Below are positions 15,902 to 24,588 of a DNA stretch of 64,000 nt, piece after piece. This DNA is from an uncultured Spirochaetia bacterium (lineage in GTDB: Bacteria > Spirochaetota > Spirochaetia > SZUA-6 > Bin103), in assembly GCA_958296075.1 (NCBI GenBank), contig CATQHW010000001.1, positions 496,001-560,000 of the forward strand, given 5' to 3'. The notes under the pieces are model-generated. The model saw only the letters and a program-made list of their open reading frames with translations. It had not been told where the DNA came from and ran no database searches. The stretch's first letter is position 1. Each line of letters starts with the position of its first letter. The translations under genes and the position numbers were made by a program.

Positions 15902-18900
15902 TCCGGCTCGCTGCCGGGCACGACCTGCGGCACTCCGTGCTCGCGCAGCAGGTCGCCGAACGCCGGCAACCGGCGTTCCAGGGTCTCCTTGAGCCGTTCG
16001 AGCTGCCGGTCGATCGGGCCGGCCAAGTGGTCGTACACCTCGCACGCCTGCCGGGTGGGGGCCGCTTCGGCGTAGGTCACCACGCTGGTCAGGCCGGCCA
16101 GCTTGTAGATCAGCTTCACCGGATGGTTGAGGTGGTTGAGCGCGCCATCGGCGAGCGGCTCGACCAGCTCCGCCTCGATCGCCTGCAACTCCTCCTTGAG
16201 CGCGCGAGCCGCGTCCGCTACCGCCTGCTCGCCGGAGCCGCCCTTCGCTCGGCCGGCCCACTCGCCGGCCTGCCGGCAGACGCTGCGCAGCTCGTTGACC
16301 GCGTCGTTCGCCGCCGAGACCTTGTCGCGGATGCGCATGGCCAGATCGAACTGCGCCTGCAGGTCCTCCTGCGTCGCCGCGATGCGCGGGTCCTTGCGTA
16401 TCTCGAACGGCTGCCGGCAGGTGACGCCGGCCGCGGTGAGGCGGGCTTCATAGCGGCCCGGCGAGGCCACCGGACCGGACGGCCGGTCCGTGCTGCCGGT
16501 GATCTGGCGGGCGCCCGGGTAGCGCATGTCCCACACGAAGCGGTTCATGCCCGCCTTGACCGGCACCACCGGTTCGGCGGGCGGCCGGTCCTTGCCGGCG
16601 GCGTCCGCCGGCGGCGCGGGCTCCACGCTGGAAAAGCTGCGGATCTCCTCGCCGTTCGCGTCGTGGAACGCCAGCGTGACCTCGCCTTCCGACTCTTTCT
16701 GCAGACGGTAGTGCAGAACCACGCCGGCGCGCGGGTTGGCGCCGGCGTCGAGCATTCGGCGCTCGAAGCCGCCGTCCGGGGTCTTGGCGGCGTACAGGGC
16801 GCCCGGCATGCCGAGCCCCACCGCGTACTGCTTGCCGGACGCCGCCGTGGGGTCGAAGTCGCCGGCCATGCGCAGCGCGGGCGCCGGCTCGAACAGGCGA
16901 ACCGGGGCGACCGGGCCGGCCGCCAACTGACGCACCAGCCTCAGACCGTCGGTGATCCAGAACGACCGGCCGTGGGTGGCGGCGATCAGGTCGTCGCCGC
17001 GGATCGCCAGATCGTGGATCGGCGCCACCGGCAGGTTACCGTTGAACGGCTGCCAGGACGCGCCGTCGTCGCAGGAGAGGTACAGGCCGCGCTCGGTGCC
17101 GGCGTAGAGCAGCCCCGGACGCACCGGGTCCGCGCGGATCACCCGCGTGAAATCGTCGTCCGGCAGGCCGCCGGTGATCGGCGTCCAGGTCGCGCCGTAA
17201 TCGGCGGTCTTGAACAGATACGGCCGGTAGTCGTCGAGCTTGTAGCGAAAGGCGGCCAGATAGGCGGCGGCCGGGTCGTGCGGAGAGATTTCGATGGTGG
17301 CGACGGTCGCCCACTCCGGCAGGTCGGGCGGCGTGATCTCCTGCCAATCGGCGCCGCCGTCGCGGGACAGGTGGACCAGCCCGTCGTCCGAGCCGGCCCA
17401 GAACAGCCCCTGCCGGTGCGGGGACTCGACGAAGGCGAAGATCGTGCAGTAGTGCTCGGCGCCGGTGGTGTCCTTGGTGATCGGGCCGCCGGACGGCTCC
17501 TGCTTGCTCTTGTCGTCGCGGGTCAGGTCGGGGCTGATCGGCTCCCAGCTCGCGCCTTCGTCCGTGGAGCGGAACACCACGTTGCCGGCGACGTAGAGCA
17601 CGTCGGGATCGTGCGGGGAGATCAGGATCGGGTAGGTCCACTGGAAGCGGTACCGGAGGTCCTTCGGTCCCCACCCGCCGTACTCCTCCGGCCAGGCGGT
17701 GATGATCCGGACCTGCGCGGTCGCGTGGTCGTAGCGCAGCATCACGCCGCCGCCGCCGGGGGCGCTGCCGATGGCGCCGGAGTAGACGATGTCCGGGTTG
17801 TCGGGGCGCACCTGGATGTGGCCGCTCTCGGAGTTGCCGACCGTGTAGCAGTCGCCCATGCGGATGATGCCCTTGTCCGAGCGGCTGGGCACGCTGATGG
17901 CCGAGTTGTCCTGCTGCGTGCCGTACACCCGGTACGGAAATCGGGTGTCGGTGGTGACGTGGTAGAACTGCGCGGTCGGCTGGTTGTAGATCGACGACCA
18001 CGTGTCGCCGCCGTTGAACGAGACGCAGGCGCCGCCGTCGTTGCCCTCGATCATGCGGCGCGGGTCGGCCGGATCGATCCACAGGTCGTGGTTGTCGCCG
18101 TGCGGCGTGGACACCCCGCTGAAGGTCTTGCCGGCGTCGGTGGACTTCCACGCCTGCAGATTGAGCACCCAGACCGTGTCGGCGTCCTGCGGGTCGGCGA
18201 ACACGTGGTGGTAGTACCAGGGGCGCTGGCGCAGGTCGCGTTCCGCGCTCGCCACCTCCCAGGTGGCGCCGCCGTCCTCGGAACGGAGCAGGGCGCCCTG
18301 TTCCGCCTCCACGATCGCCCACACCCGGCCAGCCTTGGCGGGCGAGCAGGCGATGCCGATGCGGCCCTTGATGCCGGCCGGCAGCCCCGGGTTGCCGGAG
18401 AGTTCGGTCCAGGTGTCGCCGCCGTCGGTCGACTTGAAGATGCCGCTACCGGGGCCGCCCGACTCCAGTATCCACGGCCTGCGGATCACCTGCCAGAGCG
18501 CGGCGTACAGGACGCGCGGATTGGTGGGGTCGATGCAGAGGTCGATGGCGCCGGTCTCGGCATTGCGGAACAGCACCCGCTCCCAGGTCTCGCCGCCATC
18601 GCGCGAGCGGAACACGCCGCGCTGCTCGTTCGGCCCGAACGCGTGGCCGAGCGCGGCCACGTAGACCCGATCGGAGTCCTGCGGATCGATGCGGATGCGG
18701 CTGACGTGGCGCGTGTCGGTCAGGCCGACGTTGCGCCAGGTCGCGCCGCCGTCGGTCGACCGGTAGACGCCGTCGCCGTGTGAGACGTCCACGCGGATGC
18801 AGGCCTCGCCGGTGCCGGCGTAGATGACGTTGGGGTCGGAGGGAGCGACGGCGATCGCGCCCACGGCGGCGGTCCCGAAGAAGCCGTCGGAGACGTTCTC

Positions 18901-19092
18901 CCAGTAGGTGCCGCCGTCGGTGGTCTTCCAGACGCCGCCGGCGCAGGCGCCGAAGTAGAAGGTCTGCGCGTGCGCCGGATCCCCGGCGACCGCCACCACA
19001 CGGCCGCCGCGGTGCGGACCGATGCAACGCCACTCGATCGTGCCGAAGAGTTCAGGTACGAGTCCGGAGCTTCCCATGACTGCCTGCATCAT
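15898..19092 (-). CDS. Large VPS10/BNR-type Asp-box propeller protein (1064 aa)
   Basis: The first ~720 residues carry many Asp-box repeats (KTTDGGTYW, RSTDGGATW, RSRDGGETW, KSTDGGDTW, RSEDGGATW, SRDGGADW), the signature of sortilin/sialidase-type propellers. Two consecutive propellers are likely. The rest is a beta-sandwich region ending in a helical tail (residues about 950-1040). Relatives are usually exported, but no signal peptide is visible here, so a cytoplasmic location is suggested. Alternative starts at 19089 and 19077 change only a few residues. It follows the TIM-barrel gene by 21 bases and is the last gene of the sugar-import operon. The activity is unknown. Confidence 0.78.
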   Translation of the reverse strand: MMQAVMGSSGLVPELFGTIEWRCIGPHRGGRVVAVAGDPAHAQTFYFGACAGGVWKTTDGGTYWENVSDGFFGTAAVGAIAVAPSDPNVIYAGTGEACIRVDVSHGDGVYRSTDGGATWRNVGLTDTRHVSRIRIDPQDSDRVYVAALGHAFGPNEQRGVFRSRDGGETWERVLFRNAETGAIDLCIDPTNPRVLYAALWQVIRRPWILESGGPGSGIFKSTDGGDTWTELSGNPGLPAGIKGRIGIACSPAKAGRVWAIVEAEQGALLRSEDGGATWEVASAERDLRQRPWYYHHVFADPQDADTVWVLNLQAWKSTDAGKTFSGVSTPHGDNHDLWIDPADPRRMIEGNDGGACVSFNGGDTWSSIYNQPTAQFYHVTTDTRFPYRVYGTQQDNSAISVPSRSDKGIIRMGDCYTVGNSESGHIQVRPDNPDIVYSGAIGSAPGGGGVMLRYDHATAQVRIITAWPEEYGGWGPKDLRYRFQWTYPILISPHDPDVLYVAGNVVFRSTDEGASWEPISPDLTRDDKSKQEPSGGPITKDTTGAEHYCTIFAFVESPHRQGLFWAGSDDGLVHLSRDGGADWQEITPPDLPEWATVATIEISPHDPAAAYLAAFRYKLDDYRPYLFKTADYGATWTPITGGLPDDDFTRVIRADPVRPGLLYAGTERGLYLSCDDGASWQPFNGNLPVAPIHDLAIRGDDLIAATHGRSFWITDGLRLVRQLAAGPVAPVRLFEPAPALRMAGDFDPTAASGKQYAVGLGMPGALYAAKTPDGGFERRMLDAGANPRAGVVLHYRLQKESEGEVTLAFHDANGEEIRSFSSVEPAPPADAAGKDRPPAEPVVPVKAGMNRFVWDMRYPGARQITGSTDRPSGPVASPGRYEARLTAAGVTCRQPFEIRKDPRIAATQEDLQAQFDLAMRIRDKVSAANDAVNELRSVCRQAGEWAGRAKGGSGEQAVADAARALKEELQAIEAELVEPLADGALNHLNHPVKLIYKLAGLTSVVTYAEAAPTRQACEVYDHLAGPIDRQLERLKETLERRLPAFGDLLREHGVPQVVPGSEPD

Positions 19093-19113
19093 ACGACGGT
19101 GCCGCGCCGGCGT

Positions 19114-20772
19114 TCAGACGCCGATGCGCGGGTTGAAGCGGATGCGGTTCAGGCCGGCGGTGGAGACCACCGCGTTGGCGGCCGGCGGCAGGTAGTGGTC
19201 GACCCAGAGCCGCTGCGCGACGGCGCTCTCCAGTTGCAGGTGGATCAGCCAGTGCATGGTGTCCCAGCGGCTCAGGCCCGTCGCACCCCGGCGGTAGCAG
19301 CCGTCGGCGCGCACGCGCACTTCCCGGACGGTCATGGCGCCATCGGCGAAGCTGCCGAGCGACGGCAGCAGCTCCACGGCCGTCCCTTCGAGCGCCCGCG
19401 CGTACTGCCCCACTCCGTCGATCATGAGCTCCGTGAGGTCCTCCCGCCGCTCGATGCCGCGCGGGTACGGCGCGACGATGTCGACCAGTCCCGCCCGGCC
19501 CCAGGCGCCAACGTCGATCCCGTAGCCCAGGCACCACTCCACGTCCGGGCCGGCGATCAGCGCCAGCTTGCGCCGTTCGTACCGGGCCGACGGGCCGAAC
19601 TCGTCCAGCAGGGCCCGGATCTCCCGGATCCACTCGGTCGTGATCTCCGCCCACACGCTGCGCAGCCGCTCGTCGCGGTCGTCGAGCTCCCGCGCGTCGC
19701 CGGCGAAGCGCTCCCGGTAGCGATCCAGCACCGGCTGCTCGTAGCGCACCAGCGGAAAGCCGCGCGCGAAGCACAGACACACGCCGTCGGCGCCGCGCTC
19801 CAGGCACTCCCGCATGATGCCGTTGAGCTGCCGGCGCACTTCGGGAAAGGCCACGCTCAGCTTGCTGGCGTCGACCGCGCCGTCGGCCTCCACGCAGCAG
19901 TACTCGGGGTGCGCTGCGTAGAAGCGGGAGCGAAACTGATGGTCGAGCGGCGGCTCGCAGGTCCAGAGCTGCACGCGCAGATAGGCGATCAGCGCCAGCT
20001 CCATGCGGTGCGCGCTGTCGATCGCGGCCTGCATGGGGTCGATTCCCATGGCGATCATCCTGGTGACTACGTCGTAGCTGCCCAGGTAGCCGTCCTCGCC
20101 GTCCCAGGCGTCCTGGCCGATGATGGTCCCCACCTTGGTGTCGTAGTGGACGCAGTCGGCGCCGCCCACGCCGTAGCAGCCGAACGTCCACGGACTGCCC
20201 GCGAACGGTCGGAACACGCGCTCGACCACCTCCGTGCCCGGCTCGGCGCCGCCGAACATGTTGCCGTCGTGAGTGAACATCAGCGGGCGCGGCCGCTCGG
20301 CCTCGAGCTCCCGGACGTGATCGTCGCTCACGGGAACGGCCCGCACGGAGCAGAGGCGCGCCAGCGCCGGTCCGCGCCCCTGCCGGGGAAAGCGGACCTG
20401 CAGCGACTGCCCGGTCAGGTCGGCGATGATCCACGGCTCCTCCACGTAGTCGGACCAGCCGGCGGCGCGCAGGTGCTGCCAGTGCTCGTCGCCCTCCAGC
20501 CGCACCTCGATCGAGGCCGGCCCCTGCTTGACCCCCGTGGCGGCGATGCCGATCGACACCGCGTGCCAGCCGCGGCAATCGAGCGGAACCGTCAACACGG
20601 CGGCCTCCGGGTCGGACGCCTGCAGAAACCGGCCGCTGAACAGCTCGGTCTCGTAGTCGATGAGACGCCAGGCGCCGCGCTTCGGTCGGGAGATCGGGCC
20701 GAACGTCGTGGGGTCGGCCGCGATCAGGCGGCCGGCCGGCCGGGCGATAGAGAAGTCGGTGATGAGGGTCAT
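19114..20772 (-). CDS. TIM-barrel glycoside-hydrolase-like protein (552 aa)
   Basis: Residues 1-150 form a beta-rich N-terminal domain. The remainder looks like a glycosidase-type (beta/alpha)8 barrel with an acidic strand end (WSDYVEEPWI in the N-part; HPEYCCVEADG and ERGADGVCLCFARGFP in the barrel). It shares the HPEY landmark and general layout with the protein at 38313-40070, so the two are probably distant paralogues of the GHL10-like group. No signal peptide is present. It lies between the binding-protein gene and the large propeller gene in the operon, so it should act on the imported oligosaccharide. Catalytic residues are not assigned. Confidence 0.58.
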   Translation of the reverse strand: MTLITDFSIARPAGRLIAADPTTFGPISRPKRGAWRLIDYETELFSGRFLQASDPEAAVLTVPLDCRGWHAVSIGIAATGVKQGPASIEVRLEGDEHWQHLRAAGWSDYVEEPWIIADLTGQSLQVRFPRQGRGPALARLCSVRAVPVSDDHVRELEAERPRPLMFTHDGNMFGGAEPGTEVVERVFRPFAGSPWTFGCYGVGGADCVHYDTKVGTIIGQDAWDGEDGYLGSYDVVTRMIAMGIDPMQAAIDSAHRMELALIAYLRVQLWTCEPPLDHQFRSRFYAAHPEYCCVEADGAVDASKLSVAFPEVRRQLNGIMRECLERGADGVCLCFARGFPLVRYEQPVLDRYRERFAGDARELDDRDERLRSVWAEITTEWIREIRALLDEFGPSARYERRKLALIAGPDVEWCLGYGIDVGAWGRAGLVDIVAPYPRGIERREDLTELMIDGVGQYARALEGTAVELLPSLGSFADGAMTVREVRVRADGCYRRGATGLSRWDTMHWLIHLQLESAVAQRLWVDHYLPPAANAVVSTAGLNRIRFNPRIGV

Positions 20773-20801
20773 GGTCTGTTCCAGAGAGGGATCGGGCGAT
20801 T

Positions 20802-20832
20802 GATGCGGAGCCGGCCGTACCGGCTCCGCATC
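20802..20832 (-). other. Intra-operon stem-loop after binding-protein gene
   Basis: GATGCGGAGCCGG and CCGGCTCCGCATC form a perfect 13-base stem with a 5-base loop, 21 bases after the stop of the binding-protein gene. No U-tract follows, so complete termination is unlikely. It fits a 3'-end stabiliser that raises binding-protein mRNA relative to downstream genes. Confidence 0.7.
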
Positions 20833-20853
20833 GGCGTCCGGTGGTGACCGGCG

Positions 20854-22443
20854 CTACGGCGCCAGGGTCGTGCGGCCGGACTTGTTCGGTACCGGCTCGA
20901 TGATGTGGTTGTCCATGCGCACCAGCGTCTCGGCGCGCAGCGCCAGCAGCTCCTGCAGGCCGGCGCGGTCAAGCGCGGCCAAGTAGTCGTCCCAGTCGGC
21001 GTCCACGTCCAGTCTGCCGAGAATGAAGCGTTCCTCATACTCCTTCACGACCGGATTGATCTGCGCGACCAGAGTCGCCTGCCGTTCGATCTGAGCGTCG
21101 TCCAGACCGAACACGTCCACGCGGCGCACCGCGATCTTGCCGCTGTGTTCCATCACCGCGGGCAGGGTCGGGAATTCGTGGTTGAACTTCCGGAACAGCA
21201 GGAACGCCCGCTCGTACGTGCTGTAGGAGGCCTCCAGCTCCGCCGGAGTCGCCGCCCGCCGCTCGATCTGCGCGTCGCCGAACGACGGCCACATGATGTC
21301 GCCGGCGGCGGCGGTATCGACCCACTTGACTCCCTCGGGCGAGGCAAGTCCGGTCCACGCGGCTCCATACTCGGAGTAGAAGAAGTCCAGCCACTTCGCG
21401 GCCACCTCCGGCATTGCGATGTCGGCGTTGAGGCCGATGCCGAAGCCGGACACGTTGCTGGCCGGCGGGCTGACGCGCCGTGCGCCGGCGTGCGTGGGGA
21501 TGCTCATGAACGCGAAGCGCTCGCTGAGCTTGGCCATCACCTGCTCGCCGGGAGGCCCGAAGGGATCGGCGCCCGCCGCCGCCAGCTCCTCGCTGGTGAT
21601 ACCGAGCAGCGCCGGTGCGTTGCCGTGGAAGGAATAGCCGTGCGTGCCCTCCATGAAGGTGGTCGCCTCCTCATTGAGCGCCTTGTTCCACTCCGCGTAC
21701 TGGCGGGTCGGCCACTCCTGGTCGATGGCGCCGGCCGCGTACAGCTCGGCGATGTACCGCAGCGCGTCCTGGTAGGCGGCCTGGTGGTAGTAGTCCTCTC
21801 CCTGTGGATAGTCGTACACGCCGAACATCACGTAGAACGGCCTCCACCAGTCGCGGAACGTCATGTACGGCACGCTGTCCGGATAGCGGTCCTTGAGCGT
21901 GATCAGCGCGTCGGCGAGATCCTCGCTGGTGGCGGGCACGTCAAGGCCTTCCTTGGCGAAGATGTCGCTGCGGTAAATGATCGCTTCCTTGATATTCTTG
22001 TACCAGCCGCTCAGCGTTGGCGACACGAAGTAGTCGCCGTCCGCCGTGCCGTAGCGGGCCAGGAACGTGTCGAAATCGAACTTGTACCGTTCGATGGCCT
22101 CGACGAAGTTGGGCCGGTAATTCTCCAGCCCGCGCAGCCCCATCAGCAGCCCTTCCCGGCCGAACTGAAGCGCCAGATTGCCCGGCAGCCGGGCCGCAAG
22201 GTCAGGCATGTCGTCGGCGGCGGCCATCAGCGCGTAGTGCCTGGGGACGTCGTCCTCCGGGAACAGCCGCGGCTCCAGGCGCACGCCGGTGATCTTCTCC
22301 AGCTCGGCGAACATCGGCTCCTGGAAGGTCTTTTCGATGCTGTCGCTGACGATCGTGTAGGTCACGGTCTGCGCGACGGCCGGCGCTGCCAGCAGCGCCG
22401 ACAGCGCCGCGATCGGCAGCAGTCGTCTCAATATCGTTTTCAT
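20854..22443 (-). CDS. Lpl-type ABC transporter substrate-binding protein (529 aa)
   Basis: A Sec signal peptide (KTILRRLLPIAALSALLAA, cleavage after AVAQ region) precedes a large periplasmic sugar-binding protein of the LplA/YtcQ type. TFQEPMFAELEKITGVRLE and the C-terminal EYEERFILGRLDVDADWDDY are typical of the family. There is no lipobox. A good Shine-Dalgarno (AAGGAGC) precedes ATG 22443. It lies 73 bases after the LplC permease and is followed by a strong stem-loop. Family members bind complex oligosaccharides or uronides; the ligand cannot be read. No ATPase gene is present nearby, as is usual where one shared MsmK-type ATPase serves several importers. Confidence 0.87.
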   Translation of the reverse strand: MKTILRRLLPIAALSALLAAPAVAQTVTYTIVSDSIEKTFQEPMFAELEKITGVRLEPRLFPEDDVPRHYALMAAADDMPDLAARLPGNLALQFGREGLLMGLRGLENYRPNFVEAIERYKFDFDTFLARYGTADGDYFVSPTLSGWYKNIKEAIIYRSDIFAKEGLDVPATSEDLADALITLKDRYPDSVPYMTFRDWWRPFYVMFGVYDYPQGEDYYHQAAYQDALRYIAELYAAGAIDQEWPTRQYAEWNKALNEEATTFMEGTHGYSFHGNAPALLGITSEELAAAGADPFGPPGEQVMAKLSERFAFMSIPTHAGARRVSPPASNVSGFGIGLNADIAMPEVAAKWLDFFYSEYGAAWTGLASPEGVKWVDTAAAGDIMWPSFGDAQIERRAATPAELEASYSTYERAFLLFRKFNHEFPTLPAVMEHSGKIAVRRVDVFGLDDAQIERQATLVAQINPVVKEYEERFILGRLDVDADWDDYLAALDRAGLQELLALRAETLVRMDNHIIEPVPNKSGRTTLAP

Positions 22444-22516
22444 CGTTGCTCCTTGTGAGTCGTGTGCGAATCGTAATGTCGATCCGAACGGATGCCATTT
22501 GGCAGTCGATTCGAGT

Positions 22517-23416
22517 CTATTTCAGTGCTCCGATGATCACCCCCTTGGCGAAGTATCGCTGTATGAACGGATAGACCAGCAGCATCGGCACGATCGAAAC
22601 GAACAGCGCCGTCCACTTCAGCTTTTCGAGTTGCATCATGATCGACATGTCCACCAATTCATCGGCGAACGGGTTGTTGTTGGCGATGGACCGCTGCCGC
22701 ATGACGTCCCCAAAGACCATGTCGCGCACGATGATCTGCAGCGGCATCTTGTCGATGTCGCGCAGATAGACCAGCGGCGGGAAATACTGGTTCCAGAGGC
22801 CGATGGCGTAGAACAGGCCGATGGTGGCCAGCGCCGCCCTGGACAACGGCAGGATCACGGTACGCAGGGTGCGCAGCACCCCCGCGCCGTCGATGACGGC
22901 CGCTTCCTCCATCTCCTCCGGCAGGTTCTGAAAGAAGGTGCGCAGGATGATCAGGTTCCAGACCGCGATCGCCGGCGGCAGGACCAGCGCCCACATCGTG
23001 TTCAGGAGCCCCAGCCCGCGGATCAGGAGATAGGTCGGGATCAGACCGCCCGTGAAGTAGAGGGTGAACACCATCATGAACGTGATCGGCGTGCGGGCGA
23101 ACAGCCGGCGCTTCGACAGCGGATAGGCGGTGATGGCCGTCATCATCACGCTGATGAAGGTGCCGGTGACCGTGTACAGGATCGTGTTGGCGTAGCCGCC
23201 GAGGATGCGGGGATGGGTGAGCATGAACTTGTAGGAGATCAGATCGATGTCGCGCGGAAACCAGGTGATGCCCTGCACGATCGCCCGCTCGCTGCTCAGG
23301 GAGATCGACAGGACGTGCGCCAGCGGATAGAGGCAGGCGACGCCGATCAGCACCAGCAGCAGGTGGTTGAGCACGTCCAGCGCCTGCAAGCGCCGCAGGC
23401 CGGCGCGCGCTACCAC
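22517..23416 (-). CDS. LplC-type ABC sugar permease (299 aa)
   Basis: An inner-membrane permease with six hydrophobic helices starting at VLNHLLLVLIGVACLYPL. The ATPase-coupling EAA loop is at about residue 185 (EEMEEAAVIDGAGVLRTL). The C-terminus FIQRYFAKGVIIGALK is diagnostic of the LplC/YtcP group. The GTG start at 23416 overlaps the LplB stop by seven bases, so the two subunits should be made in equal amounts by translational coupling. It pairs with LplB upstream and the binding protein downstream. Confidence 0.9.
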   Translation of the reverse strand: MVARAGLRRLQALDVLNHLLLVLIGVACLYPLAHVLSISLSSERAIVQGITWFPRDIDLISYKFMLTHPRILGGYANTILYTVTGTFISVMMTAITAYPLSKRRLFARTPITFMMVFTLYFTGGLIPTYLLIRGLGLLNTMWALVLPPAIAVWNLIILRTFFQNLPEEMEEAAVIDGAGVLRTLRTVILPLSRAALATIGLFYAIGLWNQYFPPLVYLRDIDKMPLQIIVRDMVFGDVMRQRSIANNNPFADELVDMSIMMQLEKLKWTALFVSIVPMLLVYPFIQRYFAKGVIIGALK

Positions 23417-24375
23417 AGGCCGGTCCCCGCGATGCGCTTGACCACCGCGTTGGCGGTGACCAGCAGCGTGAAGTTGACGAGCGTATTGAACAGGCCGACC
23501 GCAGTCGCGAGTTCAAAATCGAGCGCTTCCTGCAGGCCGACGCGATAGATGAAGGTGCCGATGACGTCGGAGACCACCATGTTGGTGCCGTGCTGCATGA
23601 GCAGCGCCTTCTCGAAGCCGGTGGTCAGCAGGCGGCCCATGTTGAAGATGAACAGGATGGCCATCACCGGCATGATGCCGGGGATGGAGACGTGCCAGAT
23701 CCGCTGGATGCGCCCGGTGCCGTCGATCACCGCTGCCTCGTACAGCTCGGGATTGATCGACGCGAGCGCGGCCAGGTAGACGATCGCACCGAACCCGGCG
23801 TCCTGCCAGACCCCGGAGATCACGTACAGCGGCCGGAACCAGCCCGGTTCGATCATGAAGTAGATCGGCTCGACGCCGAGCAGCCCGAGTAGGCGATTGA
23901 CGCTGCCGGAGCCCGGCGACAGCATCATCCGCATGATGCCGATGACCGCGACGATCGAGATGAAGTGCGGGAGATAGGTGGCCGTCTGGATGCCGCGCCG
24001 GAACGGCTCGCTCGGCGTTTCGGTCAGCATGATCGCCAGCGCGATCGGCACCGGAAAGGCGAATATCAGCGAATAGAGGTTGAGCAGGAAGGTATTCGCG
24101 ATCAGCCGGCCGACGTTGTAGACCGAAAAGAAGCGGATGAAGTGGGCCATCCCGAAGCGATCGGCCCACGGGCTGTCGGCGATGCCCGCGCGCGGGGAAA
24201 AGTCCTTGAAGGCGACCTGCAACCCGTAGATGGGCAGGTAGTGAAAGATGATGAAATAGGCGATGCCGGGCAGGAGCAGCGCCAGGTAGTAGCGGTCGCG
24301 ATAGATGCGCCGGTACACGGACGACTCCCGCAGCCTCGTCGCGCGCGACCGCGCCGACGCGGAAATGCCTGCCAT
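23410..24375 (-). CDS. LplB-type ABC sugar permease (321 aa)
   Basis: The first transporter gene of the operon. ATG 24375 is chosen because AAGGAGG stands at the right distance before it; longer in-frame starts lack one. The protein has a charged N-terminus, a first helix YLALLLPGIAYFIIFHYLP, five further helices and an EAA loop (NPELYEAAVIDGTGRIQRI) near residue 200. It ends with LFNTLVNFTLLVTANAVVKR, as LplB proteins do. It forms the heterodimeric channel with LplC. An 8-base-arm palindrome lies 120 bases upstream. Confidence 0.9.
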   Translation of the reverse strand: MAGISASARSRATRLRESSVYRRIYRDRYYLALLLPGIAYFIIFHYLPIYGLQVAFKDFSPRAGIADSPWADRFGMAHFIRFFSVYNVGRLIANTFLLNLYSLIFAFPVPIALAIMLTETPSEPFRRGIQTATYLPHFISIVAVIGIMRMMLSPGSGSVNRLLGLLGVEPIYFMIEPGWFRPLYVISGVWQDAGFGAIVYLAALASINPELYEAAVIDGTGRIQRIWHVSIPGIMPVMAILFIFNMGRLLTTGFEKALLMQHGTNMVVSDVIGTFIYRVGLQEALDFELATAVGLFNTLVNFTLLVTANAVVKRIAGTGLW

Positions 24376-24494
24376 GACCCTGCCTCCTTGTCGGGACGAC
24401 CCGTCGAGCCTTGGGTAGCAGCCGGTACGATAGCGCAGGGACCTGCGCGGCGCAACGAGGCGCCGTGATCGTGGACTCGCCGTATCTGCCAATG

Positions 24495-24513
24495 GTCTGA
24501 CCGACGGTCAGAC
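24495..24513. promoter_or_regulatory. Operator-like inverted repeat upstream of the Lpl operon
   Basis: GTCTGACC, GAC, GGTCAGAC: perfect 8-base arms with a 3-base centre, in the 213-base gap between the sialidase-like gene and lplB. The TGACCGnCGGTCA core resembles TetR-family operators. No regulator gene is nearby. No convincing -35/-10 pair could be tied to it. Confidence 0.45.
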
Positions 24514-24588
24514 GTATCGGACCAACAGCTCGACGCTGGCGAAGTCGCAGGCGGTTTGGCGCAGGCCGTCGCCGCCGATTATCCGACT

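Noticed and set aside
14842..18783. A 1313-codon open frame on the plus strand opposite the CobW end and the large propeller gene, and similar long frames at 26104-28173, 55957-58707 and 59920-62412 (minus).
   Set aside because: They lie antisense to genes with clear families, are rich in arginine, glycine, alanine and histidine, and show no domain. High GC content keeps antisense frames open.
24512..24588. In-frame continuation of the sialidase-like gene past its TAG at 24589-24591 (about 25 codons, GGDGLRQTACDFASVELLVRYV, then TGA).
   Set aside because: Too short to show conserved character, and the protein already ends at a normal place. A premature stop or readthrough cannot be supported.
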